A DNA stretch of 64,000 nt, from NCBI GenBank assembly GCA_021819725.1, contig JAKAQR010000005.1, positions 62,001 through 126,000 on the forward strand, written 5' to 3'. Each line of letters begins with the position of its first letter. Position 1 is the first letter of the stretch. This document shows positions 54,912-63,642 of this stretch, piece after piece. The notes below the pieces were generated by a model, which had not been told where the DNA came from, ran no database searches, and saw nothing but the letters and a program-made list of their open reading frames with translations. The position numbers and the translations under genes were made by a program. Source of the DNA: Actinomycetes bacterium. GTDB lineage: Bacteria; Actinomycetota; Acidimicrobiia; Acidimicrobiales; Acidimicrobiaceae.

Positions 54912-55987
54912 GCTGTTAGCTCCTCCCATAATCGAAGATGTTGCTGGGCGGCCACCAACCAGGATAGCCCCTCAACTGCGAGTAACCCATGAGTAACAAG
55001 TTGGGAACGCAATGGATCATCACTCGTGATCTGCTCCATAGCCTGTGCGATGGCATCGACATCATGGGACTCAACACCCAGGCCCCCAAAGTGGGCAGCG
55101 GGAATATTCTCTGCGGTGACGACTGGAACCGCCGCGGCCAACGCCTCGATGACTGGGAGACCAAAACCCTCCTGCAGCGGCACGTAGACCAAGGCGAGAG
55201 CGCGAGCAAGCAGCCCCGCAACTACTCCACTTGAGACGCTACCAACGATGAACGCTCCTCGAGGCGGCACGATCTCTGGACCCCAACCCTTCGGGCCGAC
55301 GATGACTAGCGGAACCGGATCGAATGCCGTTGACCGATACTGTTGATAGGCCTTGAGGATACGCGGCAGATTCTTCCGTGGCTCAACCGTGCCGAGCACC
55401 ATCAGGTAACGTCCCGCAATGCCAAGATCGTCCAGCAATTTTGCTGTCGCTACGGTGTCGGCAGGTGGAACATGATCAACTCCGGGAGGTATGACCACGA
55501 TGCGCTCCGCCGCAACACCAGCCTCTACGAGCAGTTTGACTGTCTCCGTAGCTAACGTCACCACCCGTGCGTCGCTCGCAACCACCTGAGCGAAGCGCCT
55601 TTCATGCCAGGCCCTTGCTCGCGGAGGAAACGTCTCCTTCTCTGAACGAAACAGTAGATCATAGACCGACACCACCTGAGGCATGTCCATTCTCAGCAAG
55701 GGCCCACCAAGGGAAAATGCGTGATAGAAGGACCAGTTTCCCCGTGGGACACCCCAACCAAAGTCCCAGAGACGCTGCTGGAGGCGATAATCAAAGGGTG
55801 TCTGGACACGGGTACCAAGCCACGAGGATGGACCAATGTCGACAGAGGTGCGCGAGGTAAGCAGCGCAAGCTGCCGATCCATTCCGAGTTGGCCTAAGCC
55901 CTGGAGTACCCCCGTAATATAGACCCCAATACCGCCCGATACGGGTCTGGCAAGCTGATCCACCAGCAACAGTCCTGAACTCGTCAT
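54908..55987 (-). CDS. GT4-family glycosyltransferase
   Basis: The 359-residue GT-B protein has RPVSGGIGVYITGVL near the N terminus, LGTVEPRKNLPRILKAY in the middle, and the donor-site PLQEGFGLPVIEALAAA. It overlaps both neighbours by 4 bases, so three glycosyltransferases are translated as a coupled set. ATG 55987 follows AAGGG at eight bases; an open stretch of 17 codons upstream overlaps the previous gene and is less likely. The sugar is unknown. Confidence 0.88.
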   Translation of the reverse strand: MTSSGLLLVDQLARPVSGGIGVYITGVLQGLGQLGMDRQLALLTSRTSVDIGPSSWLGTRVQTPFDYRLQQRLWDFGWGVPRGNWSFYHAFSLGGPLLRMDMPQVVSVYDLLFRSEKETFPPRARAWHERRFAQVVASDARVVTLATETVKLLVEAGVAAERIVVIPPGVDHVPPADTVATAKLLDDLGIAGRYLMVLGTVEPRKNLPRILKAYQQYRSTAFDPVPLVIVGPKGWGPEIVPPRGAFIVGSVSSGVVAGLLARALALVYVPLQEGFGLPVIEALAAAVPVVTAENIPAAHFGGLGVESHDVDAIAQAMEQITSDDPLRSQLVTHGLLAVEGLSWLVAAQQHLRLWEELTA

Positions 55988-57015
55988 CGTAGGACCCTTG
56001 CGTACAATGCTGCCATCTGCTCCCCACTTCGATCCCAAGAAAAGCGTGCTGCTCGGCTGTGTCCCCGCTCAATCAACGATTCACGGAGCTCTTTGTCCTC
56101 GATCACCCTGATGAGGGCAGATGCCAGTTCATCGGCAGAACGCGGCGCAACCGTGATCGCCCCATCACCAACGACCTCTGTGATGGCGCCAGCAGTCGTT
56201 GTGACCACAGGAGTACCCACGCTCATCGCCTCCAGTGGCGGCAACCCAAAACCCTCATACAGGCTTGGGTACGCAAAGACTTGGGCATTGCGGAGCAACC
56301 ATGAACGCGCATCCTCCGAAACATAACCCGGCAACAAGATCCGTTCGGCCAAGACTGACGCCCCCAGATTGGCGAGCAACTCATCCAAGCCCCAGCCAGA
56401 CTGCCCCGTCAGCACGAGGCGAAGATCCGGGTAGCGCGGAGCAAGCTCGGCGAAGGCCTGAACGAGATATCTTAAGCCTTTTCGCGGCTCAAGCGTCGAT
56501 AAAGCGAGGATGTACGGGTGTCCCGCCAACTCCGTGGCGATGGGTGGAATCGATGGTTGTGCGCGAAGTGGTGTCACGCCATGCCCGATCGCAACAACGC
56601 GATCGGGCGCAATACCGAAGTAATCCAGTACCTGTCCACGCACGAACTCGGAGGGCGTGTGCACAAACGATCCTGACTCGACCGCGTGGCGCACCAACGT
56701 CGGAAACACGAGCACCTCTGGGCGACAGAGATGTGGATAGAGAAGTGGAGCCAAATCATGGACGGTCACGATCGTTGCTTTGCCCCGTACAGGAGGGACC
56801 ACAAAGTTGGTTCCATGGATGACATCAAACCCACGAAAGAGGCCCCGAAGGTCTGGCCGATACCACCGCTGCCACGAAGCGAGCAGCGGTCGTGCGGGGA
56901 GCGCAAGGTTCAAGTAGGCAACCCCGGTCGGCAAGGCCTGCCGAAGTTGGCCGTGCCGACGGAGCGAGACCATAAAACCTGCTGCTTCGACGTGAGACCC
57001 CACTGACTCCGCCAT
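55984..57015 (-). CDS. GT4-family glycosyltransferase, N terminus ambiguous
   Basis: From ATG 57015 this gives 343 residues with LSTLEPRKGLRYLVQAF and YEGFGLPPLEAMSVG, the GT4 core. However, the 23 codons before the ATG translate as RVAIELTAIVGQRSGIGEF, exactly the first strand and glycine loop of the family, and no ATG, GTG or TTG lies between them and the in-frame TAG at 57090. A GTC at 57084 stands six bases after GGAGG, where a start would be expected. Either a rare start codon is used or the enzyme is truncated. It is the first gene of the GT4 set. Confidence 0.8.
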   Translation of the reverse strand: MAESVGSHVEAAGFMVSLRRHGQLRQALPTGVAYLNLALPARPLLASWQRWYRPDLRGLFRGFDVIHGTNFVVPPVRGKATIVTVHDLAPLLYPHLCRPEVLVFPTLVRHAVESGSFVHTPSEFVRGQVLDYFGIAPDRVVAIGHGVTPLRAQPSIPPIATELAGHPYILALSTLEPRKGLRYLVQAFAELAPRYPDLRLVLTGQSGWGLDELLANLGASVLAERILLPGYVSEDARSWLLRNAQVFAYPSLYEGFGLPPLEAMSVGTPVVTTTAGAITEVVGDGAITVAPRSADELASALIRVIEDKELRESLIERGHSRAARFSWDRSGEQMAALYARVLR

Positions 57016-57313
57016 GTGATAAGCGAACTCTCCGATACCACTACGCTGTCCTACGATCGCTGTGAGCTCAATTGCTACTCGGACGACCTACCTCCACGTC
57101 TTCACGGACCGGCTCCCAAACACAGAGGAGCGCTGTCACGAACCCATCCCTATCGAACAACAACGCTAGTAGCGATTGACCCAGGCGGTTCCCTTCATCG
57201 TCGATCGCGCAGCGAGGTGCCCAATTACCCCTTGGTCGATCGATAGAATGGGCGTCGAGTGACCAAGTGGTGTACGTTGAGGCTTGGGCAAAGCGTTAAG
57301 GAGATCGAGAGTT

Positions 57314-58270
57314 TTGATTGCGGTACTCGCCGGTGGAGTTGGAGCTGCCAAGTTTTTACGAGGTCTCACCAATGCCGGGCTCCAAGAGGAGATTGTCGCG
57401 ATCGTCAACACTGGTGACGACTGGGTGCACTATGGTCTCCACATCTCCCCGGACCTCGACACCATCGTCTACACACTGGCTAATCTCGTGAATCCGGAGA
57501 CTGGTTGGGGTCTCCAAGATGAGAGCTTTCACGCCCGGGCCTCGCTGCAGCGCCTCGGAGATGATCCGTGGTTTACCCTTGGAGACCGCGACATTGGTCT
57601 CCACATGTTTCGAACACAGCGACTCGCTGAGGGCGCCAGTCTCACCCAAGTCACCGCGGAGATCGTCCAGCATTTGAACGTCGACCTCACCGTCTTACCG
57701 ATGACGAACGACGAGGTCGCCACCAAGGTCCTCGCTCAGCTCCCATCGAAAGAGAATCAAGGCGATCAGATTGTCGAACTCGATTTCCAGGAGTATTTTG
57801 TTCGCTACCATCACCAGCCGCGGGTGTTGCGGGTGCGATACGACCATATCAACACCGCAAAGCCGAGTTCGGACGTCACACGCGCTCTTGACACAGCACG
57901 TCGGATCATCATTGCTCCATCAAATCCCATACTCTCTATCGGGCCAATCCTCGCGTTAAGGGGTATCAGTGACCAGCTGCAGCGACGGGCCAGCGAGGGA
58001 GCTGTCGTCGCAATCTCTCCGATTATTGCCGGCGAAGCAGTCAAGGGGCCACTTGCAGAAATACTCGACTCACTCATGACCCAGCACGATGCACGGACCG
58101 TTGCACAGCTCTACCAGGAGGTCGCAAGTGTTTTCATCGTCGACACGGCCGATGCACACCTCGTCGAATCGATCCGCGCCGGCGGTCTGGCCTGCCTGAG
58201 CACCCAAACGCTTATGACTGATCTCGACGCTGCCGTCAACCTAGCCCAATTCGCGGTTGGAGCTCGATGA
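57314..58270 (+). CDS. cofD: 2-phospho-L-lactate transferase (coenzyme F420 synthesis)
   Basis: CofD (FbiA in mycobacteria) joins the deazaflavin FO to a phospho-lactate or phosphoenolpyruvate unit. The 318-residue protein begins with LAGGVGAAKFLRGL, then IVNTGDDWVHYGLHISPDLD and IAPSNPILSIGPIL, all conserved in the family. TTG 57314 is the likely start, with AAGGAG ten bases before; an ATG 10 codons earlier is possible but places the conserved strand too far in. It is divergent from the GT4 genes. Confidence 0.93.
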   Translation: MIAVLAGGVGAAKFLRGLTNAGLQEEIVAIVNTGDDWVHYGLHISPDLDTIVYTLANLVNPETGWGLQDESFHARASLQRLGDDPWFTLGDRDIGLHMFRTQRLAEGASLTQVTAEIVQHLNVDLTVLPMTNDEVATKVLAQLPSKENQGDQIVELDFQEYFVRYHHQPRVLRVRYDHINTAKPSSDVTRALDTARRIIIAPSNPILSIGPILALRGISDQLQRRASEGAVVAISPIIAGEAVKGPLAEILDSLMTQHDARTVAQLYQEVASVFIVDTADAHLVESIRAGGLACLSTQTLMTDLDAAVNLAQFAVGAR

Positions 58271-58971
58271 ATCAGCTCAGGCTCCAGCTCTTTACCAATC
58301 CGCTCGACGAGGAGATCGTGGAGGGAACTGATCTCGCAGCTCTGATCGTCCGAGACTTTGAACTCGCCGATGGCGATATCATAGTGGTCACCCAAAAGGT
58401 GATTTCAAAGGCCGAAGGGCAGGTCGTCAGCGTCGATGACGACGATCAGGAGAGCTTTGACGCGCTCGTGCGCTCTGAATCCCGTCGCATCCTCCGTCGT
58501 CGAGGGACACTCGCGATCACCGAGACGCACCACGGATTCGTCTGCGCTAATGCGGGTATCGATCGATCAAATACCGACCCAGGTACGGTCACGCTCCTGC
58601 CTGTCGACCCTGATCGAAGCGCACTCCGCCTGTTGCATCAGTTGCAGTATCGCACAGGACTTCAGCTTGGAGTGGTCATCACTGACACCTTCGGCCGTAC
58701 ATGGCGATCAGGAGTAACCGACGTCGCTATCGGTGTCGCAGGCCTCCAACCCATCGCCGACCTACGCGGGACCCGGGACCACAACGGTATGACCCTACAG
58801 GCAACTGAAATCTGCATCGCCGACGAGATTGCCGGTGCTGCTGACCTCATTAAGCGCAAGGACGGTCGTACCCCATTTGTTCTTGTTAGAGGAGTGGACC
58901 GAAGCCACCTGGGGCATGGGAGCATCGGTGCCGACGTCGTCCGTGGGTACGACTTCGATCTCTTCCGTTAG
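58267..58971 (+). CDS. cofE: coenzyme F420-0:L-glutamate ligase
   Basis: CofE adds gamma-linked glutamates to F420-0 with GTP. The 234-residue protein shows GDIIVVTQKVISKAEG near the N terminus, ANAGIDRSN and ITDTFGRTWRSGVTDVAIG. It lacks the C-terminal nitroreductase-like domain of mycobacterial FbiB. It overlaps cofD by 4 bases (ATGA). Its stop overlaps that of the convergent epimerase gene in TTAG. Confidence 0.93.
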   Translation: MNQLRLQLFTNPLDEEIVEGTDLAALIVRDFELADGDIIVVTQKVISKAEGQVVSVDDDDQESFDALVRSESRRILRRRGTLAITETHHGFVCANAGIDRSNTDPGTVTLLPVDPDRSALRLLHQLQYRTGLQLGVVITDTFGRTWRSGVTDVAIGVAGLQPIADLRGTRDHNGMTLQATEICIADEIAGAADLIKRKDGRTPFVLVRGVDRSHLGHGSIGADVVRGYDFDLFR

Positions 58972-59942
58972 CCGAAGCTGGTCCGAGTGACAGTGGCCTC
59001 ATACCACTCAAAAACCCGTTCAAGACCTCGTTCGAGCGTTGTGCTCGCGTGCCACCTCAAATACCAACCAGCACGCCTGGCATCAAGACTTGAGCGCAAA
59101 ATCTCGCCGGGAATGGCCTGGCTATAGATCGGCTGCCGGTACTCACCCCCTGCAATCCGATACATCTCCTTATGGAGCGTGTTGATCGAGGTTTCGATTC
59201 CTGTTGCAATATTGAGCGTAAGACCACCTCCCTGCTCAAGGGATCGATAAAACGCATCAACGACATCCTCGACGTAGACGAAATCACGAGTCTGGCTTCC
59301 ATCTCCAAGGATACTGGCCTGTTCGCCTGCGATGATGGCCTGAGCGAACTTCGCCACCACCCCTCCCTCAGCCAACATGCCTTGCCTCGGCCCATAGACG
59401 TTCGCCAACACGAGAGCCGTGTATTCGAGGTCGAAGCTCGCCCGGAAGAGCCGCAGATAGGCGAGGACCGCATCCTTGGACAGACCATAGAAGGAGTCCG
59501 GATTATGGGGCATATCCTCGCGCACAGGCAGATCCTTTGGTGCTATCGCACCGTAGATACCGGCACTCGTGGCAAAGATCACCTTTGAAACGCCGGTGCG
59601 TCGTGCAGCTTCGAGGACCCGGAGAGAACCAACGACGTTAGTCGTCAAATCCCCAACAGGGTCCAACATGGATTCACGCACGTTGACCTGCGCGGCGAGA
59701 TGGATCACCGCCCCAGGTTGGCGCCGCATCATCAGCGCCTCCAGATCACCATCGACAATATCTAGCTTGTGGAAATGTAAACCACGATCACCCTTACCTC
59801 GCGCCGTGCGCAGATTGGCAAGGGAGCCCGTCGAAAGATTATCGACCACATCGACTTCGTAACCAGCATCGATCAACCGCTCCACGAGATGAGAACCGAT
59901 AAAACCGGCTCCGCCGGTCACCAAGACAGGAGACGATACCAT
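58968..59942 (-). CDS. NAD-dependent sugar epimerase (GalE-like)
   Basis: The 324-residue extended SDR has VTGGAGFIGSHLVERL, the catalytic Ser region IFATSAGIYG, and YxxxK in FYGLSKDA. Overall it is close to UDP-glucose 4-epimerases. The ATG comes directly after the stop of the nucleotidyltransferase gene, so the two are coupled. The exact sugar (Glc/Gal, GlcNAc, or uronate) is not evident. Confidence 0.83.
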   Translation of the reverse strand: MVSSPVLVTGGAGFIGSHLVERLIDAGYEVDVVDNLSTGSLANLRTARGKGDRGLHFHKLDIVDGDLEALMMRRQPGAVIHLAAQVNVRESMLDPVGDLTTNVVGSLRVLEAARRTGVSKVIFATSAGIYGAIAPKDLPVREDMPHNPDSFYGLSKDAVLAYLRLFRASFDLEYTALVLANVYGPRQGMLAEGGVVAKFAQAIIAGEQASILGDGSQTRDFVYVEDVVDAFYRSLEQGGGLTLNIATGIETSINTLHKEMYRIAGGEYRQPIYSQAIPGEILRSSLDARRAGWYLRWHASTTLERGLERVFEWYEATVTRTSFG

Positions 59943-60995
59943 CTATGATTGTCCCACGCCCACCAAGCTGTCGCCTGGATGAAGATCCGTACTCTCAGCG
60001 ACAATAGCTAGCTCATCGAGGTGGACATCCTCAGGAACCACCGTATGCGCACCAACGATAGATCCTCGGATAACGGAACCCGGACCCACTCGCGCGCCCT
60101 CAAGGACAACTGAGTCTATAACCGTGGCCCCATCTGCAATCTCTACCCCGTCCTCAATCACAGATCCAACGACTCGTGAAACCGAACTCAGTTGGACCGA
60201 AGAACCAAAGTAGCAATGCCCAACAGCGTCTTCCGGCTGATTCGGAGCAGGATACCAGGCTCGCGGAGGAACGAGCTCACCCATCCGAGCACCAAAGAGA
60301 ATGTCTCGAATTGCCCGATAATAGTTTTTTGGCGTACCCGCATCAAGCCAGTAACACTCATACGCACGGGCAAAGAGAGTGCCCTGTTTTACCAGTTGCG
60401 GGAACAACTCTCTCTCGATCGACATTTTGCCGCCTTGAGGGATAAGCTCAAGGGCACTCGGCTCCAAAATGTAGATCCCCGCATTGATATCATGTGAGGG
60501 AGCGGATTCGATCGACGGCTTCTCCACAAAACGAAGGGCGCGCCCATGCTCATCCTTCACCACCACCCCAAACTGGCTAGGGTTGTCCACTCGCACCAGT
60601 CCAATTGTCGCACGGCTTCGCCGATCGAGATGGAAATCTATCAAATCCTTTACGTCCAAGTCGGTCAAGATATCGCCGTTGACCACGAGAAATGTCTCAT
60701 CAATGCCAGCACTCTCTGCAGCAAACCGGATCGCCCCTGCCGTATCAAGTGGCTCCTCTTCGATCGCATAGGTTAGGCGAACCCCCGCCGCTTCCCCAGT
60801 CGGATAGGCCAGGCGGAAGGCGTCTGGTTGATATCCCAGCGACAACACCACCTCATCGACACCGAAACCACGAAGACGATGCAGGACCCGCTCCAGCATT
60901 GGGAAACCAATCACTCGAAGCATCTGCTTAGGAGTATGAAACGTCAGCGGTCGAAGGCGAGTGCCCTCCCCACCGACGAGAACGACTGCTCGCAT
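59943..60995 (-). CDS. NDP-sugar pyrophosphorylase, mannose-1-phosphate guanylyltransferase-like
   Basis: The 350-residue protein has the nucleotidyltransferase signature VVLVGGEGTRLRPLT, the metal-site Asp in VVNGDILTDLD, and FVEKPS. A C-terminal left-handed beta-helix of hexapeptides (VEIADGATVIDSVVLEGA) follows. It is most like the actinobacterial GDP-mannose pyrophosphorylase (Rv3264c type); a glucose-1-phosphate enzyme is the alternative. GGAGGGG directly precedes the ATG. GDP-mannose would supply the SDR of the GDP-sugar type found 7 kb away. Confidence 0.83.
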   Translation of the reverse strand: MRAVVLVGGEGTRLRPLTFHTPKQMLRVIGFPMLERVLHRLRGFGVDEVVLSLGYQPDAFRLAYPTGEAAGVRLTYAIEEEPLDTAGAIRFAAESAGIDETFLVVNGDILTDLDVKDLIDFHLDRRSRATIGLVRVDNPSQFGVVVKDEHGRALRFVEKPSIESAPSHDINAGIYILEPSALELIPQGGKMSIERELFPQLVKQGTLFARAYECYWLDAGTPKNYYRAIRDILFGARMGELVPPRAWYPAPNQPEDAVGHCYFGSSVQLSSVSRVVGSVIEDGVEIADGATVIDSVVLEGARVGPGSVIRGSIVGAHTVVPEDVHLDELAIVAESTDLHPGDSLVGVGQS

Positions 60996-61006
60996 CTCCC
61001 CTCCTG

Positions 61007-61759
61007 CTACTTAGTACTGCTCGTGGACTTCGACGTACTCGTGGACTTCGACGTGCTCGTGGACTTCGACGTGCTCGTGGACTTCGACGTGCTCGTGGAC
61101 TTCGACGTAGTCGCACTCGACCCAACCGATGCAAGGTTCGCTGCTGTCGGAGGTTGAGGAGGAGTCGTACCCTTGGGCAGCACGCCAAGCGTGATCACTT
61201 GATCGTTTGCGAGACGCACCTGCGCAAGACTCCGATAGACCACTGGCTTTGTAGCCAGTAGTGACGACCAGACATAGATACCAAACGTGGCAGACTTACC
61301 ACTGCAACCCGCAGTAGCGCTCACCGATTTGCCCCCGGGCAGGGTGAAGCCATCCTTTGTTACCGTCAACCCACTAATTGCCTTGGGAAGTAACGCCAAC
61401 GTGGCATTTGCTCCCTCTTCAGACTTCGACTTTGGTGCAACCGTGAGGACGCCATCTCCAAGTGACGTGATGCCGCTTTTCACATCGGTCGTCTTGGCCA
61501 GTACCGGCAAATACTTGCCGCAGGCATCGAATCCGATAGCCGTGTGCCATGTCGTCCCAATCACAGGCTGATCAGCAGCGGTTGCTGCTGACGTCGGGTG
61601 ATCGATCTCGTACTTTGAATAGCCGATCACTGCGACACCAGCGACCACAATAACTGTCAATGCGGAATAAAACCCCACTGGAACCTGCCGTCGAACTTTT
61701 GCTCCACGGCCTGAAGCTTGTGCTCTTGCGACTCTTCGAGCGCTCTCTTTGCTTGCCAT
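61007..61759 (-). CDS. membrane-anchored extracellular protein with Ser/Thr/Lys repeat tail
   Basis: The 250-residue protein has a basic cytoplasmic N terminus, one membrane helix (about 31-48), and an extracellular domain of about 150 residues with two Cys (FDACGKYL and TAGCSGKS) likely in a disulfide. The tail (about 215-250) is made of STSKST repeats. I do not recognise the family. It lies 11 bases before the pyrophosphorylase gene on the same strand. No ribosome-binding site precedes the ATG, so it may be leaderless. Confidence 0.7.
   Translation of the reverse strand: MASKESARRVARAQASGRGAKVRRQVPVGFYSALTVIVVAGVAVIGYSKYEIDHPTSAATAADQPVIGTTWHTAIGFDACGKYLPVLAKTTDVKSGITSLGDGVLTVAPKSKSEEGANATLALLPKAISGLTVTKDGFTLPGGKSVSATAGCSGKSATFGIYVWSSLLATKPVVYRSLAQVRLANDQVITLGVLPKGTTPPQPPTAANLASVGSSATTSKSTSTSKSTSTSKSTSTSKSTSTSKSTSSTK
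61021..61110 (-). repeat. five tandem 18-bp repeats in the tail of the membrane-anchored protein
   Basis: On the plus strand TCGTGGACTTCGACGTNC recurs five times without interruption, encoding six residues per unit (STSKST in minus-strand reading). The copies differ at one or two bases only, so copy number may vary between strains. Confidence 0.9.
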
Positions 61760-61927
61760 AACAGGTTAAGGCTACCGCCTTTGTGGCCCGTCCAGGACCG
61801 AAGGTGGCGAGACTTGCCCGAGAAACCCGTGAACTGCCCACAGCTCGAGTTCATCGCATCCGCTCGGCCAAAGCCAAGGATACCGTTGCACGGGTTAGAC
61901 GACTCGTGGCTGGGCTGTTTACATTCC

Positions 61928-62779
61928 TCAGTTGCGCACGGTACCCGTGATGATCGTCCGTATCACGCTCATGGCACAACGTAGTCCAACGCCTATCTCC
62001 ACCGCGAACAACAACAGGGTTGAGCGCTGCTCCAAGGAGGCATATGTCGCCATCGACCGATGATGCTCAACGACGGCTCCTAACCGCCGCTGGCTACTCG
62101 AGGTACCGCCCACGTGGGTCACCACCGCACGAGGTTCATAGACAATCTGGTAGCCAAAGAGTGCCATTCGGCGACAGAGGTCGACATCTTCCAAGTACAG
62201 ATGGTATTTCGGATCGAAACCACCGACCCGACGGATCACATCAGTGCGACATAACAGGCAAGCTCCTGAAATCCAGGGTACGGTCACGGCTGTGCTTGGA
62301 TTGAGATCGCTCATACGATACGAACGTGTAGCAGAACTCTCCGGGGCGAGCCAGCCAATCGCACCATGGCGGATCGATTGCCAGAGTGATGGGAAACGTC
62401 GAAATGAGGGGTAACGGCCACCATCACTATCTAAAACCTTCGGCCCCACAGCGCCCACGGCGCCGCTCGATGCCGCAGTGGCGACAAGCGCATCGACCGC
62501 TCCAGTGTGTAGGACCACATCTGGATTCATGATCAACACCATCGACTCCTCGATCATTGCGAGACCTCGATTGACAGCCAATCCATAACCAAGATTCTGA
62601 CCAAATGCGACCCTGTGAACAACGCAGTTCGCAAAGGTTGAGGTCCATTCACCAGGTTCCGTTGCGCCGTTATCGATCAGGACGATGGTGGCAACGCCTT
62701 GGGCTGCGAGCTCCTCGACAAGAAGATCGGTCGAGCCTGAACGATAGAGAACGATGATGGCAGCAACGGTGGTCTTCAC
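61928..62779 (-). CDS. GT2 glycosyltransferase, WbbL/rhamnosyltransferase-like
   Basis: The 283-residue GT-A protein has AAIIVLYRSG at the start, a NLGYGLAVNRG donor loop, the DXD-equivalent LIMNPDVVL, and ISGACLLCRTDVIRRVGGFD followed by YLEDVDLCRR. These match the dTDP-rhamnosyltransferases such as mycobacterial WbbL. It overlaps rmlD by 4 bases (ATGA), which fits use of dTDP-rhamnose. The C-terminal hydrophobic stretch may touch the membrane. Confidence 0.85.
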   Translation of the reverse strand: MKTTVAAIIVLYRSGSTDLLVEELAAQGVATIVLIDNGATEPGEWTSTFANCVVHRVAFGQNLGYGLAVNRGLAMIEESMVLIMNPDVVLHTGAVDALVATAASSGAVGAVGPKVLDSDGGRYPSFRRFPSLWQSIRHGAIGWLAPESSATRSYRMSDLNPSTAVTVPWISGACLLCRTDVIRRVGGFDPKYHLYLEDVDLCRRMALFGYQIVYEPRAVVTHVGGTSSSQRRLGAVVEHHRSMATYASLEQRSTLLLFAVEIGVGLRCAMSVIRTIITGTVRN

Positions 62780-63642
62780 TGAAGATCAAGCTCTCGGACG
62801 ACTCGTTCAACCGCATCATGCCAATCATCGGTTGCACGCCCAATCGCAGCGCTGTAGGTCGCCGTTGAAAGCACTGAGTAACCAGGGCGAGGGGCGGGAT
62901 ATCGGTCAACAATAGAGGCGGCGCTGATCTCCACCACCTGGTCAAGATCCCGTCCGAGCGAGGTGAGGATCCAGCGCACCACCTCATACCACGATGCAGT
63001 ACCACCGTTGACGACATGAAAGTGACCGGTGCACGCACTCAGCATCAATTGAATGCTTGCCTCGCTTAAATCGTCTGCGACCGTCGGAGATCCGACTTGA
63101 TCGCCGACAAATCGGAGGACAGAGCCCTCCTTGGCAAGTCGGACAACGGTAGATGCAATGTTGCCGGCCGATGCGCTCATCAGCCAGGCGGTCCGAATAT
63201 TGAGATCGATCCCAACACGGAGCTCGCACTCACCGCCGAGCTTACTGCGGCCATAGACGCCTAGGGGGTCGACACGATCCCACTCGCGGTAGGGTTCAAC
63301 CGACTGGCCATTGAAGACATAATCGGTTGAGAAGTTGCAAACCCGAGCACCCACGGCATCGGCGGCCTCTACCTGCCAGCGAAGCGCCAATGCATTGACA
63401 CCAAAAGCGAGATCGGGCTCTCGTTCACATCGATCGACAGCAGTGAAAGCGGCGGCATTCACCACCCAATCAGGTCGGAGTGACCGGATGACCTCATTGA
63501 CGTTAGCTCGCTGGCGTACATCGATGTCGGCGGAGGTAAACGCGAAGACTTCTACAGGAAGGTCGAGTTCGCGAAGCCTTCTCGCAAGCCGCTGGCCCAA
63601 TTGTCCATTACTTCCAAAGACGACAAAGCGGAGCTGACTCAC
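62776..63642 (-). CDS. rmlD: dTDP-4-dehydrorhamnose reductase
   Basis: RmlD makes dTDP-L-rhamnose in the last step. The 288-residue protein begins with RFVVFGSNGQLGQRLAR, has FSTDYVFNG, and the YxxxK motif in YGRSKLGGE. GTG 63642 overlaps the rmlB stop (GTGA); the longer open frame upstream would overlap rmlB by 60 bases and has no support. The reductase motifs are complete. Confidence 0.92.
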   Translation of the reverse strand: MSQLRFVVFGSNGQLGQRLARRLRELDLPVEVFAFTSADIDVRQRANVNEVIRSLRPDWVVNAAAFTAVDRCEREPDLAFGVNALALRWQVEAADAVGARVCNFSTDYVFNGQSVEPYREWDRVDPLGVYGRSKLGGECELRVGIDLNIRTAWLMSASAGNIASTVVRLAKEGSVLRFVGDQVGSPTVADDLSEASIQLMLSACTGHFHVVNGGTASWYEVVRWILTSLGRDLDQVVEISAASIVDRYPAPRPGYSVLSTATYSAAIGRATDDWHDAVERVVRELDLQ

